Below, piece by piece: positions 6,926 to 14,145 of a stretch of 18,281 bases of DNA; the stretch's first letter is position 1, and every line of letters begins with the position of its first letter. The notes beneath the pieces were generated by a model. It did not search any database, had not been told where the DNA came from, and saw only the letters and a program-made list of their open reading frames with translations. The DNA comes from an uncultured Faecalibacterium sp. (lineage in GTDB: Bacteria > Bacillota > Clostridia > Oscillospirales > Ruminococcaceae): the NCBI GenBank assembly GCA_934547065.1, contig CAKTEF010000030.1, positions 1-18,281 of the forward strand, in the 5' to 3' direction. Position numbers and translations under genes: made by a program.

Positions 6926-8278
6926 ATGCCAAAGCAAACCATCCAATTATCCGATCATTTCAACGTTTCGCGGCTGCTGTGGTTCGTGCTGCCCTGTATC
7001 GGCACCATGCTGTTCACCTCCGTTTACGGCATCGTGGACGGCCTGTGTGTCTCGAACTTTGTGGGCAAAACCGCCTTTGCCTCCGTCAACCTCATCATGC
7101 CGCTGCCGATGCTGGTGGGTGCAGTGGGCTTTATGCTGGGGACCGGCGGCAGCGCCATCGTGGGCATCACCCTGGGGGAGGGCGACCAGAAACAGGCTGA
7201 CCGCTGCTTCAGCCTGTTCCTGTCGGCTGCGCTGATCGCCGGCATCCTCCTCTCGGCACTGGGTGTGCTGGTGCTCCGCCCGGCGGCGGTGCTGCTGGGC
7301 GCAAAAGGGGAGATGCTGGACTACGCGGTGCGCTATGGCCGCATCCTGATGCTCAGCCTGCCCACGTTCATTTTGCAGAATATGTTCCAGAGCTTTTTTG
7401 TCACGGCCGAAAAGCCCCATCTGGGCTTTGCCTTTACCGTGGGCGCAGGCTGCACCAACATGGTGCTGGACGTGCTGTTGGTGGGCGCGCTGCGCTGGGG
7501 TGTGGAGGGCGCGGCCATTGCCACCATGATCAGCCAGGTGGTGGGCGGCGTGCTGCCTGTGTTCTACTTCCTGGAAAAGAACAACACCAGCCGCATCCAT
7601 CTGTGCCGCCCCCGCTTTGAGGGAAAGGTCCTGCTGAACGCCTGCGCCAACGGCTCCTCGGAGCTGATGAGCAACCTGTCCATGTCCCTGGTGAACATCC
7701 TGTACAACTACCAGCTGCTCCGCTTTGCCGGAGAGGATGGCGTGGCCGCCTATGGTGTCATCATGTACGCGGCATTCCTGTTTGTGGCGGTGTTCGTGGG
7801 CTATGCCGTGGGCAGCGCGCCCATCGTCAGCTTTCACTACGGTGCCCGCAGCCGGAAAGAGGTCAACAACCTGTACCGGATGAGCCTGAAGCTGATCGCT
7901 GTGGTGGCCGTGGTCATGACCCTGGGCTCCATGGCCCTGATCCCCGATGTGGCCCGTATCTTTGTCGGCTATGACGAGGCGCTGCTGGCGCTGACCACCC
8001 GCGCGTTCCGCCTGTACGCCCTGAGCTTTCTGATCATGGGCTTCAACATCTATGCATCATCGTTCTTCACGGCACTGGGGGATGGCGTGACCAGTGCGCT
8101 GATCGCATTCCTGCGCACGCTGGTGTTCCAGGTGGCGGCGATCCTGATCCTGCCCGCGATCCTGGGCATCGACGGCATCTGGCTGGCTGTCACGGCAGCC
8201 GAGCTGCTGTCCCTGGGGGTCTGCATCTATCTGTTCTTTGCAAAGGATCAGGTGTTCCATTACCGGAATGCAGAATAA
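6926..8278 (+). CDS. MATE family efflux transporter (MepA/NorM-like)
   Basis: 450 aa, the usual MATE length, with about 12 hydrophobic segments in two similar halves. MATE proteins are cation-coupled exporters of drugs or metabolites in the inner membrane. The first helices (LLWFVLPCIGTMLFTSVYGIVDGL) and the following GFMLGTGGSAIVGITLGEGD loop are characteristic of the family. In the second half, VGSAPIVSFHYGARSRKEVNNLYR is the matching loop. ATG 6926 is preceded by AGGAGG (6916-6921). It is preceded by a strong promoter and a structured leader, so expression is probably controlled by premature termination. It is monocistronic, with its own terminator at 8287. Substrate cannot be told from sequence. 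Confidence 0.92.
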   Translation: MPKQTIQLSDHFNVSRLLWFVLPCIGTMLFTSVYGIVDGLCVSNFVGKTAFASVNLIMPLPMLVGAVGFMLGTGGSAIVGITLGEGDQKQADRCFSLFLSAALIAGILLSALGVLVLRPAAVLLGAKGEMLDYAVRYGRILMLSLPTFILQNMFQSFFVTAEKPHLGFAFTVGAGCTNMVLDVLLVGALRWGVEGAAIATMISQVVGGVLPVFYFLEKNNTSRIHLCRPRFEGKVLLNACANGSSELMSNLSMSLVNILYNYQLLRFAGEDGVAAYGVIMYAAFLFVAVFVGYAVGSAPIVSFHYGARSRKEVNNLYRMSLKLIAVVAVVMTLGSMALIPDVARIFVGYDEALLALTTRAFRLYALSFLIMGFNIYASSFFTALGDGVTSALIAFLRTLVFQVAAILILPAILGIDGIWLAVTAAELLSLGVCIYLFFAKDQVFHYRNAE

Positions 8279-8286
8279 AATATAAA

Positions 8287-8324
8287 ACCCCCTCGGAGGT
8301 GGCTCTCCGAGGGGGTCGCTTTTT
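8287..8324 (+). terminator. Intrinsic terminator of MATE gene
   Basis: Perfect 12-bp stem, ACCCCCTCGGAG (8287-8298) with CTCCGAGGGGGT (8305-8316), 6-nt loop, then CGCTTTTT. The opposite strand reads TTTTATATTTT after the stem, so it may also stop leftward transcription from the phosphatase gene. Confidence 0.92.
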
Positions 8325-8331
8325 GTGAGAC

Positions 8332-8358
8332 CAATTAGAGATTGTGACCGACTAATTG
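8332..8358. repeat. AT-rich inverted repeat downstream of phosphatase gene
   Basis: CAATTAG (8332-8338) and CTAATTG (8352-8358), 13 nt apart. It lies between two convergent gene ends. No function can be assigned. Confidence 0.3.
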
Positions 8359-8416
8359 TCTATATCCAGTATACCCAATGCGGAAGAAAAGTCAAGTGTG
8401 CCGTGCAAAAATTCAT

Positions 8417-9178
8417 TTATTCGTCAAAAACATACTCCACGAACTCGCAGTTGCGGATGCCGAATGCGGCGTATTCCTCGTTGGTCATATCGTAAAAGTA
8501 GGAGCGCACCACGCGGGCGATGCCGTTGTGGGCGACCAGGAGATAGGTCTTGCCGGTGTCGGCTTTCAGTTCGTCCAGCAGATCATAGATGCGCTGGGCC
8601 AGCTGCAGCATGCTCTCGCCGCCGGAATAGCGGTCGGCAAAGTGGGTCTTGGAGATCCTGAACTCCGCCCCGTCGCGCGGGGTGCCCTCGTAGCGGCCAA
8701 AGCACTGTTCGCGCAGGCGCGGCTCGCACCGGGCCGGGATGCCGGTGGCGGCGGCAATGGCTTTGGCCGTATCGGCGGCGCGGGACAGGGGAGAGTAGAG
8801 GATCTCGTCGATGGAGATGCCGCTGTCCCGCACATGGGCCCCCAGGGCGGCGGCCTGGGCGCGGCCGGTCTCGGTCAAAGGGCTGTCGGTCATGCCGCAG
8901 ATCTTGTTTTCCACGTTCCACACGGTCTCGCCGTGGCGGGTAAAATAAACGCGGTGGGGCATGGAATGTTTTTCCAGCCTGCCGCTGTGCAGGGCGACCG
9001 TGTCGCCCTCGTTGATGTTCCGGGCTGTCAGCTCGGCATCCGGGCAGGCCAGGGTGCGCTGCTCCCCGGCGGCATTTTCCAGCAGCACGTCACAGAGCAC
9101 GGGCTGCCCCTCCGGCAGCTCCTCGCAGCCATAAAGCTGTTCGTCGATCCGCAGAACGCGGTAGATTGGTTCGTTCAT
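8417..9178 (-). CDS. Histidine phosphatase family protein (phosphoglycerate mutase-like) with N-terminal extension
   Basis: 253 aa. The C-terminal part is a branch-1 histidine phosphatase. It has R81-H82-G83-E84 in YFTRHGETVWN with His82 as phospho-acceptor, Arg133 in SPLSRAADTA, an LREQCFG acid motif (Glu157), and the second histidine H217 in LLVAHNG. These enzymes hydrolyse or transfer phosphate on small molecules in the cytosol; substrate is unknown. The first 72 or so residues (YRVLRIDEQLYGCEELPEGQPV, then LTARNINEGDTVAL) are not part of that domain and look like a small beta-rich module. I chose ATG 9178 over 9217 because AAAGGA lies at good spacing upstream. It is divergent from the LysR gene and shares its control region. 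Confidence 0.82.
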   Translation of the reverse strand: MNEPIYRVLRIDEQLYGCEELPEGQPVLCDVLLENAAGEQRTLACPDAELTARNINEGDTVALHSGRLEKHSMPHRVYFTRHGETVWNVENKICGMTDSPLTETGRAQAAALGAHVRDSGISIDEILYSPLSRAADTAKAIAAATGIPARCEPRLREQCFGRYEGTPRDGAEFRISKTHFADRYSGGESMLQLAQRIYDLLDELKADTGKTYLLVAHNGIARVVRSYFYDMTNEEYAAFGIRNCEFVEYVFDE

Positions 9179-9241
9179 AGGGTGATCCTTTCTGAAAAGC
9201 ACAAAGCGGCCCGGCACACAGCAGCGCCGGGGGTTGCTTTC

Positions 9242-9270
9242 ATTATAAAGCGCGGCCCGGCCGCCGTCAA
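9242..9270 (-). promoter_or_regulatory. Promoter of histidine phosphatase gene
   Basis: On the minus strand: TTGACG (9270-9265), 17-nt spacer, TATAAT (9247-9242). Near-consensus. The -35 half overlaps a palindrome shared with the divergent promoter. Confidence 0.82.
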
Positions 9271-9301
9271 CGCTTGACAGCCCCGCAGCCCACCTGATAA
9301 A
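9266..9301 (+). promoter_or_regulatory. Divergent promoter of LysR gene with palindrome at the back-to-back -35 boxes
   Basis: TTGACA (9274-9279), 16-nt spacer, GATAAA (9296-9301). The two divergent -35 boxes together form GTCAA-CGC-TTGAC (9266-9278), a perfect 5-3-5 palindrome. A regulator bound here would cover both promoters; autoregulation by the LysR protein is the simple guess, although this site lacks the usual T-N11-A form. Confidence 0.6.
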
Positions 9302-9341
9302 CTAATATCAATGTGTGAAACTGGTGGAAGGAGAGAAAAGC

Positions 9342-10262
9342 TTGAACATTACGGAACTGCGGTATCTGGTGGCGATCATGGAGTGCGGTTCGGTCAGTGC
9401 GGCGGCAAAGCAGCTCTATGCGGCACAGCCCAATGTGAGCAAGGCACTGAAGAACCTGGAGGAGGAGTACAAGATCCGGATCTTTGAGCGCTCGTCCACC
9501 GGCATGATCCCCACCGAACAGGGCCGCCATTTCATTGAGCAGGCCGAGCGGGTGCTGCGGGAGGTGGCCCGGCTGGACCAGAGCGTGCAGGAGGAGCAGG
9601 AGCGCTGCGCCGAGCTGCGGGTGATGATCCCCCACGCCACCTACGCTTCCTACGCGGCGGTGGATTATCTGGAAAAGGCGGCCTCGCTGGACCGGCTCCA
9701 CATCCACATCCGGGAGGGCGGCTCCATGGAAGCGCTGGACCATGTGCTGCGCCGGGGCTACCACCTGGCGCTGCTGCGCTACGCCATTGAGGACGACGAG
9801 CATTACACCCACTACTGCGCCCGGCGGGGGCTGAAGATGGAACCGGTGATGGAGTTTGAATACTGCCTGCTCACCAACCGGGACGGCCCGCTGGCCAGAC
9901 ACGAGATCCACGACCTTGCGGAGCTGAACCAGTATCTGGAGATTCTGCACGATGATTTCCAGCTTCCGGGCGAGGAGGGCGGCGACGGTGTGCGCTGGCA
10001 TGTCAACGCCGAGCGCCGGGTGCATGTGTACGAGCGGTGCAGCCAGTTCTCCATCTTGCAGCGGCTGCCCACGGCTTATATGTGGGCCTCGCCCATGCCG
10101 CGCAAGGCGTTGGAGCAGTACCATCTGGTGCTGAAAAAGTGCCCGGCCCAGCGCCAGCGGATGCGGGATGTCCTGGTCTATCCGGACAAGGGCAGCCTGC
10201 GGGCCGAGGAACAGGCCTTTATGGACCTGCTCCACAAGCAGGCCGAGCAGGCACTGAGATAA
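9342..10262 (+). CDS. LysR-family transcriptional regulator
   Basis: 306 aa from TTG 9342, standard LysR length. The N-terminus MNITELRYLVAIMECGSVSA begins the winged helix-turn-helix; residues 17-36 (SVSAAAKQLYAAQPNVSKAL) form the HTH. A linker helix (EQGRHFIEQAERVLREVARL) and a C-terminal effector-binding domain follow. I chose TTG 9342 over GTG 9315 because AAGGAGAG lies 7-8 nt upstream and the family starts right before this HTH. LysR proteins usually bind small ligands and act on a divergent gene and on themselves, so the phosphatase is the first target to consider. The effector domain is Glu/His-rich and its ligand cannot be predicted. Confidence 0.9.
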   Translation: MNITELRYLVAIMECGSVSAAAKQLYAAQPNVSKALKNLEEEYKIRIFERSSTGMIPTEQGRHFIEQAERVLREVARLDQSVQEEQERCAELRVMIPHATYASYAAVDYLEKAASLDRLHIHIREGGSMEALDHVLRRGYHLALLRYAIEDDEHYTHYCARRGLKMEPVMEFEYCLLTNRDGPLARHEIHDLAELNQYLEILHDDFQLPGEEGGDGVRWHVNAERRVHVYERCSQFSILQRLPTAYMWASPMPRKALEQYHLVLKKCPAQRQRMRDVLVYPDKGSLRAEEQAFMDLLHKQAEQALR

Positions 10263-10333
10263 GGCATGGAGGGGGCTAAGAACCGGCAAAGAAAACACCG
10301 CCGAAGATGCCAATTTTTCCATAAAGTGGATGC

Positions 10334-10370
10334 AAAACCGGGCGCAAAAACGCGTCTGGTTTTGTTTTTT
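10334..10370 (+). terminator. Intrinsic terminator after LysR gene
   Basis: AAAACCGGGCGC (10334-10345) pairs with GCGTCTGGTTTT (10352-10363) over 12 positions, two of them G-U in RNA, then GTTTTTT. It lies about 70 nt after the stop codon. Confidence 0.82.
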
Positions 10371-10388
10371 GTGATAAGATGTGAAAAA

Positions 10389-10563
10389 ATAAACGGATAA
10401 ACGGCAAAAAATCTTAGCGGCTATATGAGCTTTGATATGACCCTATGCAGGATAGATATTTTGCGGCTGGAAAAAACTGTGCTACCATGAAACCAGAAGA
10501 ACGCCCCGGAGCCGCAGCGGAATGGGGCCGCGGCTGACACGGGCGAAAAAGGAGGTTTCTGGT
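10389..10563 (+). promoter_or_regulatory. Upstream control region and leader of first cstA
   Basis: This fills the gap between the LysR terminator and cstA. It holds a perfect tandem repeat ATAAACGG (10389-10396 and 10397-10404), AAAAATCTTAGCGG (ends 10420), and a box TTTGATATGA (10431-10440). A probable weak promoter follows: TTGCGG (10461-10466), 16 nt, TACCAT (10483-10488). The leader has a hairpin: AGCCGC (10510-10515) pairs with GCGGCT (10530-10535), an A-C mismatch and two more pairs lie inside, and the loop is GGAATGGG (10519-10526). ACCAGAA (10492-10498) could also pair with TTCTGGT (10557-10563) just before the start codon. The ribosome binding site is AAGGAGG (10549-10555). Confidence 0.55.
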
Positions 10564-12069
10564 ATGATTAGTTTCTTACTCTGTCTTGCGATCCTGATCG
10601 GCGGCTATTTCGTCTACGGCAAGATCGTGGACAACACGTTCGGGCCGGACGACCGTGAAACGCCTGCTGTCCGCATCAACGACGGTGTAGACTACGTTGT
10701 GATGCCGCAGTGGAAGCTGTTCCTCGTCCAGCTGCTGAACATTGCGGGCCTTGGCCCTATCTTTGGTGCCATGCAGGGTGCCCTGTGGGGGCCGGTGGTG
10801 TTTTTGTGGATCACCTTTGGCACCATCTTTGCCGGCGGTGTGCATGACTACTTCTCCGGTATGATGAGCGAGCGCAATGACGGCGCTTCCATCGCGGAGA
10901 TCACCGGTAAATACTTAGGCCCCGTGATGCAGAACGTCATGCGCGTGTTCTCGGTGGTGCTGCTCATCATGGTGGGCACCGTGTTCGCAGTCGGCCCCGC
11001 CGGCCTGATCGTGGAGCTGTGCCATCAGAGCGGTGCGTCCGGCGTGTTCACCTCGCTGCTGTTCTGGCTCATCATCATCCTGATCTACTACTTCATCGCA
11101 ACCTTTATCTCCATCGACGCGGTCATCGGCAAGATCTACCCCGTGTTCGGCATCTGCCTGATCATCATGGCCGTGGGCGTTATCTTTGGCATCTTTACCA
11201 ACCCCGCTTACACCATCCCGGAGATCTGGGATCACTTCGGCAGCATGCATCCGTCGGGCACCCCGATCTGGAGCTTCATGTTCATCACCGTTGCCTGCGG
11301 TGCGATCTCCGGCTTCCACTCCACCCAGTCGCCCCTGATGGCCCGCTGCATGAAAAGCGAGAAGCAGGGCCACTTCGTGTTCTACGGCGCGATGGTCTGC
11401 GAGGGCGTGATCGCTCTGATCTGGGCCGCTGCCGGCTGCGCACTGTACGAGGTCACCGACGGCCTGAACACCGGTCTGGCACAGGCGCTGGCCATGGGCC
11501 AGTCCAAGGCCATCTATGATGTCTGCTCCAAGACCATGGGCGGCGTGGGCATTGCCCTGGCCATGGTGGGCGTCGTCGTCTGCCCCATCACCTCCGGCGA
11601 TACCGCCTTCCGTTCCGCACGTCTGACCCTGGCCGACTGGTTCAAGATCGACCAGGACAGCTACGCGAACCGCCTGAAGCTCTGCATCCCCGTTCTGGGC
11701 GTGGGCGCTTTCCTGGGCATCGGCAACGCGCTGGGCTTCATCAACTACACGGTCATCTGGCGTTACTTCAGCTGGACCAACCAGACCCTGGCGATGATCG
11801 TTCTGTGGGCTGCGTCCATGTATCTGTTCAAGGAGAAGAAGAACTACTGGATCACTGCAGTGCCCGCAACCTTTATGAGCGCTGTGTCCTCCACCTACTT
11901 CATCCTGGCTCCGGAGTGCCTGGGTGGTCTGCTGAACGGCAAGACGGCGGAAGGCGCTACCATTTACAACACCGCAGTCGCGTATCCCATTGGCATCCTC
12001 TTTGCCATTGCGATGCTGGCAATCTTCATCCATGCCACCAAACAGCAGACGGCAAAGAAGACCGCATAA
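10564..12069 (+). CDS. cstA: Carbon starvation protein CstA-family transporter, copy 1
   Basis: 501 aa, about 13-14 hydrophobic helices. CstA-family proteins are inner-membrane transporters; E. coli members take up peptides and pyruvate. Family features include VRINDGVDYVVMPQWKLF (37-54), GLGPIFGAMQGALWGP (62-77) and GGVHDYFSGMMSERNDGASI (91-110). The ISGFHSTQSPLMARC stretch (248-262) and the PITSGDTAFRSARL segment (341-354) also fit. It is the short form, without the extra C-terminal part of the roughly 700-aa E. coli protein. ATG 10564 is chosen because AAGGAGG lies 8 nt upstream; the in-frame ATG at 10522 falls in the leader hairpin. Leu is mostly CTG and Ile mostly ATC, suggesting high expression. 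It is followed by its own terminator and by a close paralog. Confidence 0.92.
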   Translation: MISFLLCLAILIGGYFVYGKIVDNTFGPDDRETPAVRINDGVDYVVMPQWKLFLVQLLNIAGLGPIFGAMQGALWGPVVFLWITFGTIFAGGVHDYFSGMMSERNDGASIAEITGKYLGPVMQNVMRVFSVVLLIMVGTVFAVGPAGLIVELCHQSGASGVFTSLLFWLIIILIYYFIATFISIDAVIGKIYPVFGICLIIMAVGVIFGIFTNPAYTIPEIWDHFGSMHPSGTPIWSFMFITVACGAISGFHSTQSPLMARCMKSEKQGHFVFYGAMVCEGVIALIWAAAGCALYEVTDGLNTGLAQALAMGQSKAIYDVCSKTMGGVGIALAMVGVVVCPITSGDTAFRSARLTLADWFKIDQDSYANRLKLCIPVLGVGAFLGIGNALGFINYTVIWRYFSWTNQTLAMIVLWAASMYLFKEKKNYWITAVPATFMSAVSSTYFILAPECLGGLLNGKTAEGATIYNTAVAYPIGILFAIAMLAIFIHATKQQTAKKTA

Positions 12070-12109
12070 ACGCCATTCGTCCTTTTATTCCTTCTTAACA
12101 CCCATTCAC

Positions 12110-12161
12110 AAAGAGCAAAAGCCGCCTTGCCGGATCGTCCGGCAGGCGGCTTTTGCTCTTT
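12110..12161 (+). terminator. Long intrinsic terminator of first cstA
   Basis: AAAGAGCAAAAGCCGCC (12110-12126) pairs with GGCGGCTTTTGCTCTTT (12145-12161). An inner GCCGGA (12129-12134) / TCCGGC (12138-12143) stem has a TCG loop. The T-rich right arm ends the hairpin, and the A-rich left arm could make it work in both directions. Confidence 0.85.
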
Positions 12162-12482
12162 GCGGAGAAACGACGAAATACAGTAAAAAGAATGGAATTG
12201 CGAACAGAATGCACAAAAAAGTGCAAAGAAAATCGGCATTCCGCACTTCAAACAATTAAACACCCCCTGAAAACGATTGCGGTAAAGAAGTTTTACCGTA
12301 AGGACGTTAAAAATCTTTACCGGTACGACCGGAAACGACTGACCTATATATTTTTTGATATGAGGGCCATTCCGGAAGAATATTACCCGCTTTATGAAGA
12401 TTGTGTTAACATGAAGCCAAGGATTGGCCGTGCGGCAGTGGAATGGGACTGCCCCGCACGGACGAAAAAGGAGGTTTCTGGT
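12162..12482 (+). promoter_or_regulatory. Control region and leader of second cstA
   Basis: This 320-nt stretch holds no believable gene; the frame that runs through it into cstA gives a Lys/Arg-rich extension and no promoter would be left. It contains CGGTAAA-gaagt-TTTACCG (12280-12298), a third half-site in CTTTACCGG (12315-12323), and TTTGATATGA (12354-12363) 53 nt upstream of a -10-like TAACAT (12407-12412). A weak TTACCC (12383-12388) is the -35 candidate. The leader hairpin has CCGTGCGG (12428-12435) with CCGCACGG (12454-12461), CAGT with ACTG, and the loop GGAATGGG (12440-12447). From CGAAAAAGGAGG onward it is identical to copy 1, through the start codon. Confidence 0.55.
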
Positions 12483-13988
12483 ATGATTAGTTTCTTACTC
12501 TGTCTTGCGCTCCTGATCATCGGCTATTTTGTCTATGGCAAGATCGTGGACAACACGTTCGGACCGGACGACCGTGAAACGCCTGCTGTGCGCATCAACG
12601 ACGGCGTTGACTACGTTGTGATGCCCCAGTGGAAGCTGTTCCTCGTCCAGCTGCTGAACATCGCGGGCCTCGGCCCCATCTTTGGCGCACTGCAGGGTGC
12701 TCTGTGGGGCCCCGTGGTGTTCCTGTGGATCACCTTTGGCACCATCTTTGCCGGCGGCGTGCATGACTACTTCTCCGGCATGATGAGCGAGCGCAATGAC
12801 GGCGCTTCCATCGCTGAGGTCACCGGCAGGTACCTTGGCCCCGTGATGCAGAACATCATGCGTGTGTTCTCGGTGGTGCTGCTGATCATGGTCGGTACCG
12901 TGTTTGCAGTGGGCCCTGCCGGCCTGATCGTGACCCTGTGCAAGAACAGCGGCATGTCCGGCGTTCTGACCACCACCCTGTTCTGGCTGATCATCATTTT
13001 GGTCTACTACTTCATCGCAACCTTTATCTCCATTGATGCCATCATCGGCAAGATCTACCCCGTGTTCGGCATCTGCCTGATCATCATGGCTGTGGGCGTT
13101 ATCTTCGGCATCTTCACCAACCCCGCCTACACCATCCCCGAGATCTGGGCAAACTTCAGCAACATGCATCCGTCGGGCACTCCCATCTGGAGCTTCATGT
13201 TCATCACCGTTGCCTGCGGCGCTATTTCCGGCTTCCACTCCACCCAGTCGCCTCTGATGGCTCGCTGCATGAAGAGTGAGAAGCAGGGCCACTTCGTGTT
13301 CTACGGCGCGATGGTCTGCGAGGGCGTGATCGCTCTGATCTGGGCCGCTGCCGGCTGCGCACTGTACAACATCACCGATGGCAAGATGGCCGGCCTGGCC
13401 GAGGCTCTGAGCGCTGGTCAGTCTGCCGCCATCTACGACGTGTGTGCAAAGACCATGGGCGGCGTGGGCATTGCTCTGGCAATGATCGGCGTTGTGATCT
13501 GCCCCATCACCTCCGGTGATACCGCATTCCGTTCCGCTCGTCTGACCCTGGCCGACTGGCTCAAGATGGATCAGGACAGCTACGCAAACCGCCTGAAGCT
13601 CTGCGTCCCCGTTCTGGGTGTCGGCGCTTTCCTGGGCATCGGCAATGCACTGGGCTTCATCAACTACACGGTGATCTGGCGCTACTTCAGCTGGACCAAC
13701 CAGACGCTGGCTATGATCGTTCTGTGGGCTGCTTCCATGTACCTGTTCAAGGAGAAGAAGAACTACTGGATCACCGCTGTGCCCGCAACCTTTATGAGCG
13801 CCGTGTCCTGCACCTACTTCGTGCTGGCACCTGAGTGCCTGGGCAAGATGATCAATACGTATGCAGACGGCAAGCTGGTTGCTTACAACACCGCCGTTGC
13901 ATACCCCGTCGGCATCGTCTTCGCCATTGCAATGCTGGCTCTGTTCCTGCACGCAACCAAGAAGCATACCGAGAAGAAAGCCGCATAA
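12483..13988 (+). CDS. cstA: Carbon starvation protein CstA-family transporter, copy 2
   Basis: 501 aa, exactly the length of copy 1 and collinear with it. I count by eye roughly 55 differing residues, about 89 percent identity. They are clustered at residues 151-165, 223-227, 296-315 and 455-500, and otherwise mostly conservative (Ile/Val/Leu). The family motifs listed for copy 1 are unchanged, so both should transport related substrates, probably peptides or pyruvate. ATG 12483 has the same AAGGAGG-TTTCTGGT context as copy 1. Its upstream region is different except for two short boxes and a hairpin, so the copies are likely expressed under different conditions. A tandem duplication is the likely origin; the silent-site changes (many codons differ) show it is not recent. 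Confidence 0.92.
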   Translation: MISFLLCLALLIIGYFVYGKIVDNTFGPDDRETPAVRINDGVDYVVMPQWKLFLVQLLNIAGLGPIFGALQGALWGPVVFLWITFGTIFAGGVHDYFSGMMSERNDGASIAEVTGRYLGPVMQNIMRVFSVVLLIMVGTVFAVGPAGLIVTLCKNSGMSGVLTTTLFWLIIILVYYFIATFISIDAIIGKIYPVFGICLIIMAVGVIFGIFTNPAYTIPEIWANFSNMHPSGTPIWSFMFITVACGAISGFHSTQSPLMARCMKSEKQGHFVFYGAMVCEGVIALIWAAAGCALYNITDGKMAGLAEALSAGQSAAIYDVCAKTMGGVGIALAMIGVVICPITSGDTAFRSARLTLADWLKMDQDSYANRLKLCVPVLGVGAFLGIGNALGFINYTVIWRYFSWTNQTLAMIVLWAASMYLFKEKKNYWITAVPATFMSAVSCTYFVLAPECLGKMINTYADGKLVAYNTAVAYPVGIVFAIAMLALFLHATKKHTEKKAA

Positions 13989-14021
13989 CCCATTCATAGC
14001 GGCAATTTCCCCATAAAACAG

Positions 14022-14059
14022 ACCGGCCGCTGCCTTTCCAGCGGCCGGTTCTTGTTTTT
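14022..14059 (+). terminator. Intrinsic terminator of second cstA
   Basis: Perfect 11-bp stem ACCGGCCGCTG (14022-14032) / CAGCGGCCGGT (14039-14049), 6-nt loop, then TCTTGTTTTT. Confidence 0.9.
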
Positions 14060-14081
14060 GGCTAAGAGTGCGGAATGACCC

Positions 14082-14110
14082 TTGCATTTTCTTTGCCGGA
14101 GTGGGAAAAT
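14082..14110 (+). promoter_or_regulatory. Possible weak promoter of membrane protein gene
   Basis: TTGCAT (14082-14087), 17-nt spacer, GAAAAT (14105-14110). Spacing is right but the -10 is poor. It is the best candidate between the cstA terminator and the next start codon. Confidence 0.35.
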
Positions 14111-14145
14111 GGGTGTAAACAAAACCGTAAAAGAGGGATGAACGT

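Noticed and set aside
10263..10333. Continuation of the LysR operon into cstA
   Set aside because: A terminator at 10334-10370 and a separate promoter-like region separate them.
12153..12482. A 110-residue N-terminal extension of the second CstA
   Set aside because: The frame covers the promoter, boxes and leader hairpin. The ribosome binding site and start at 12483 are identical to those of copy 1, and both proteins are then 501 aa.
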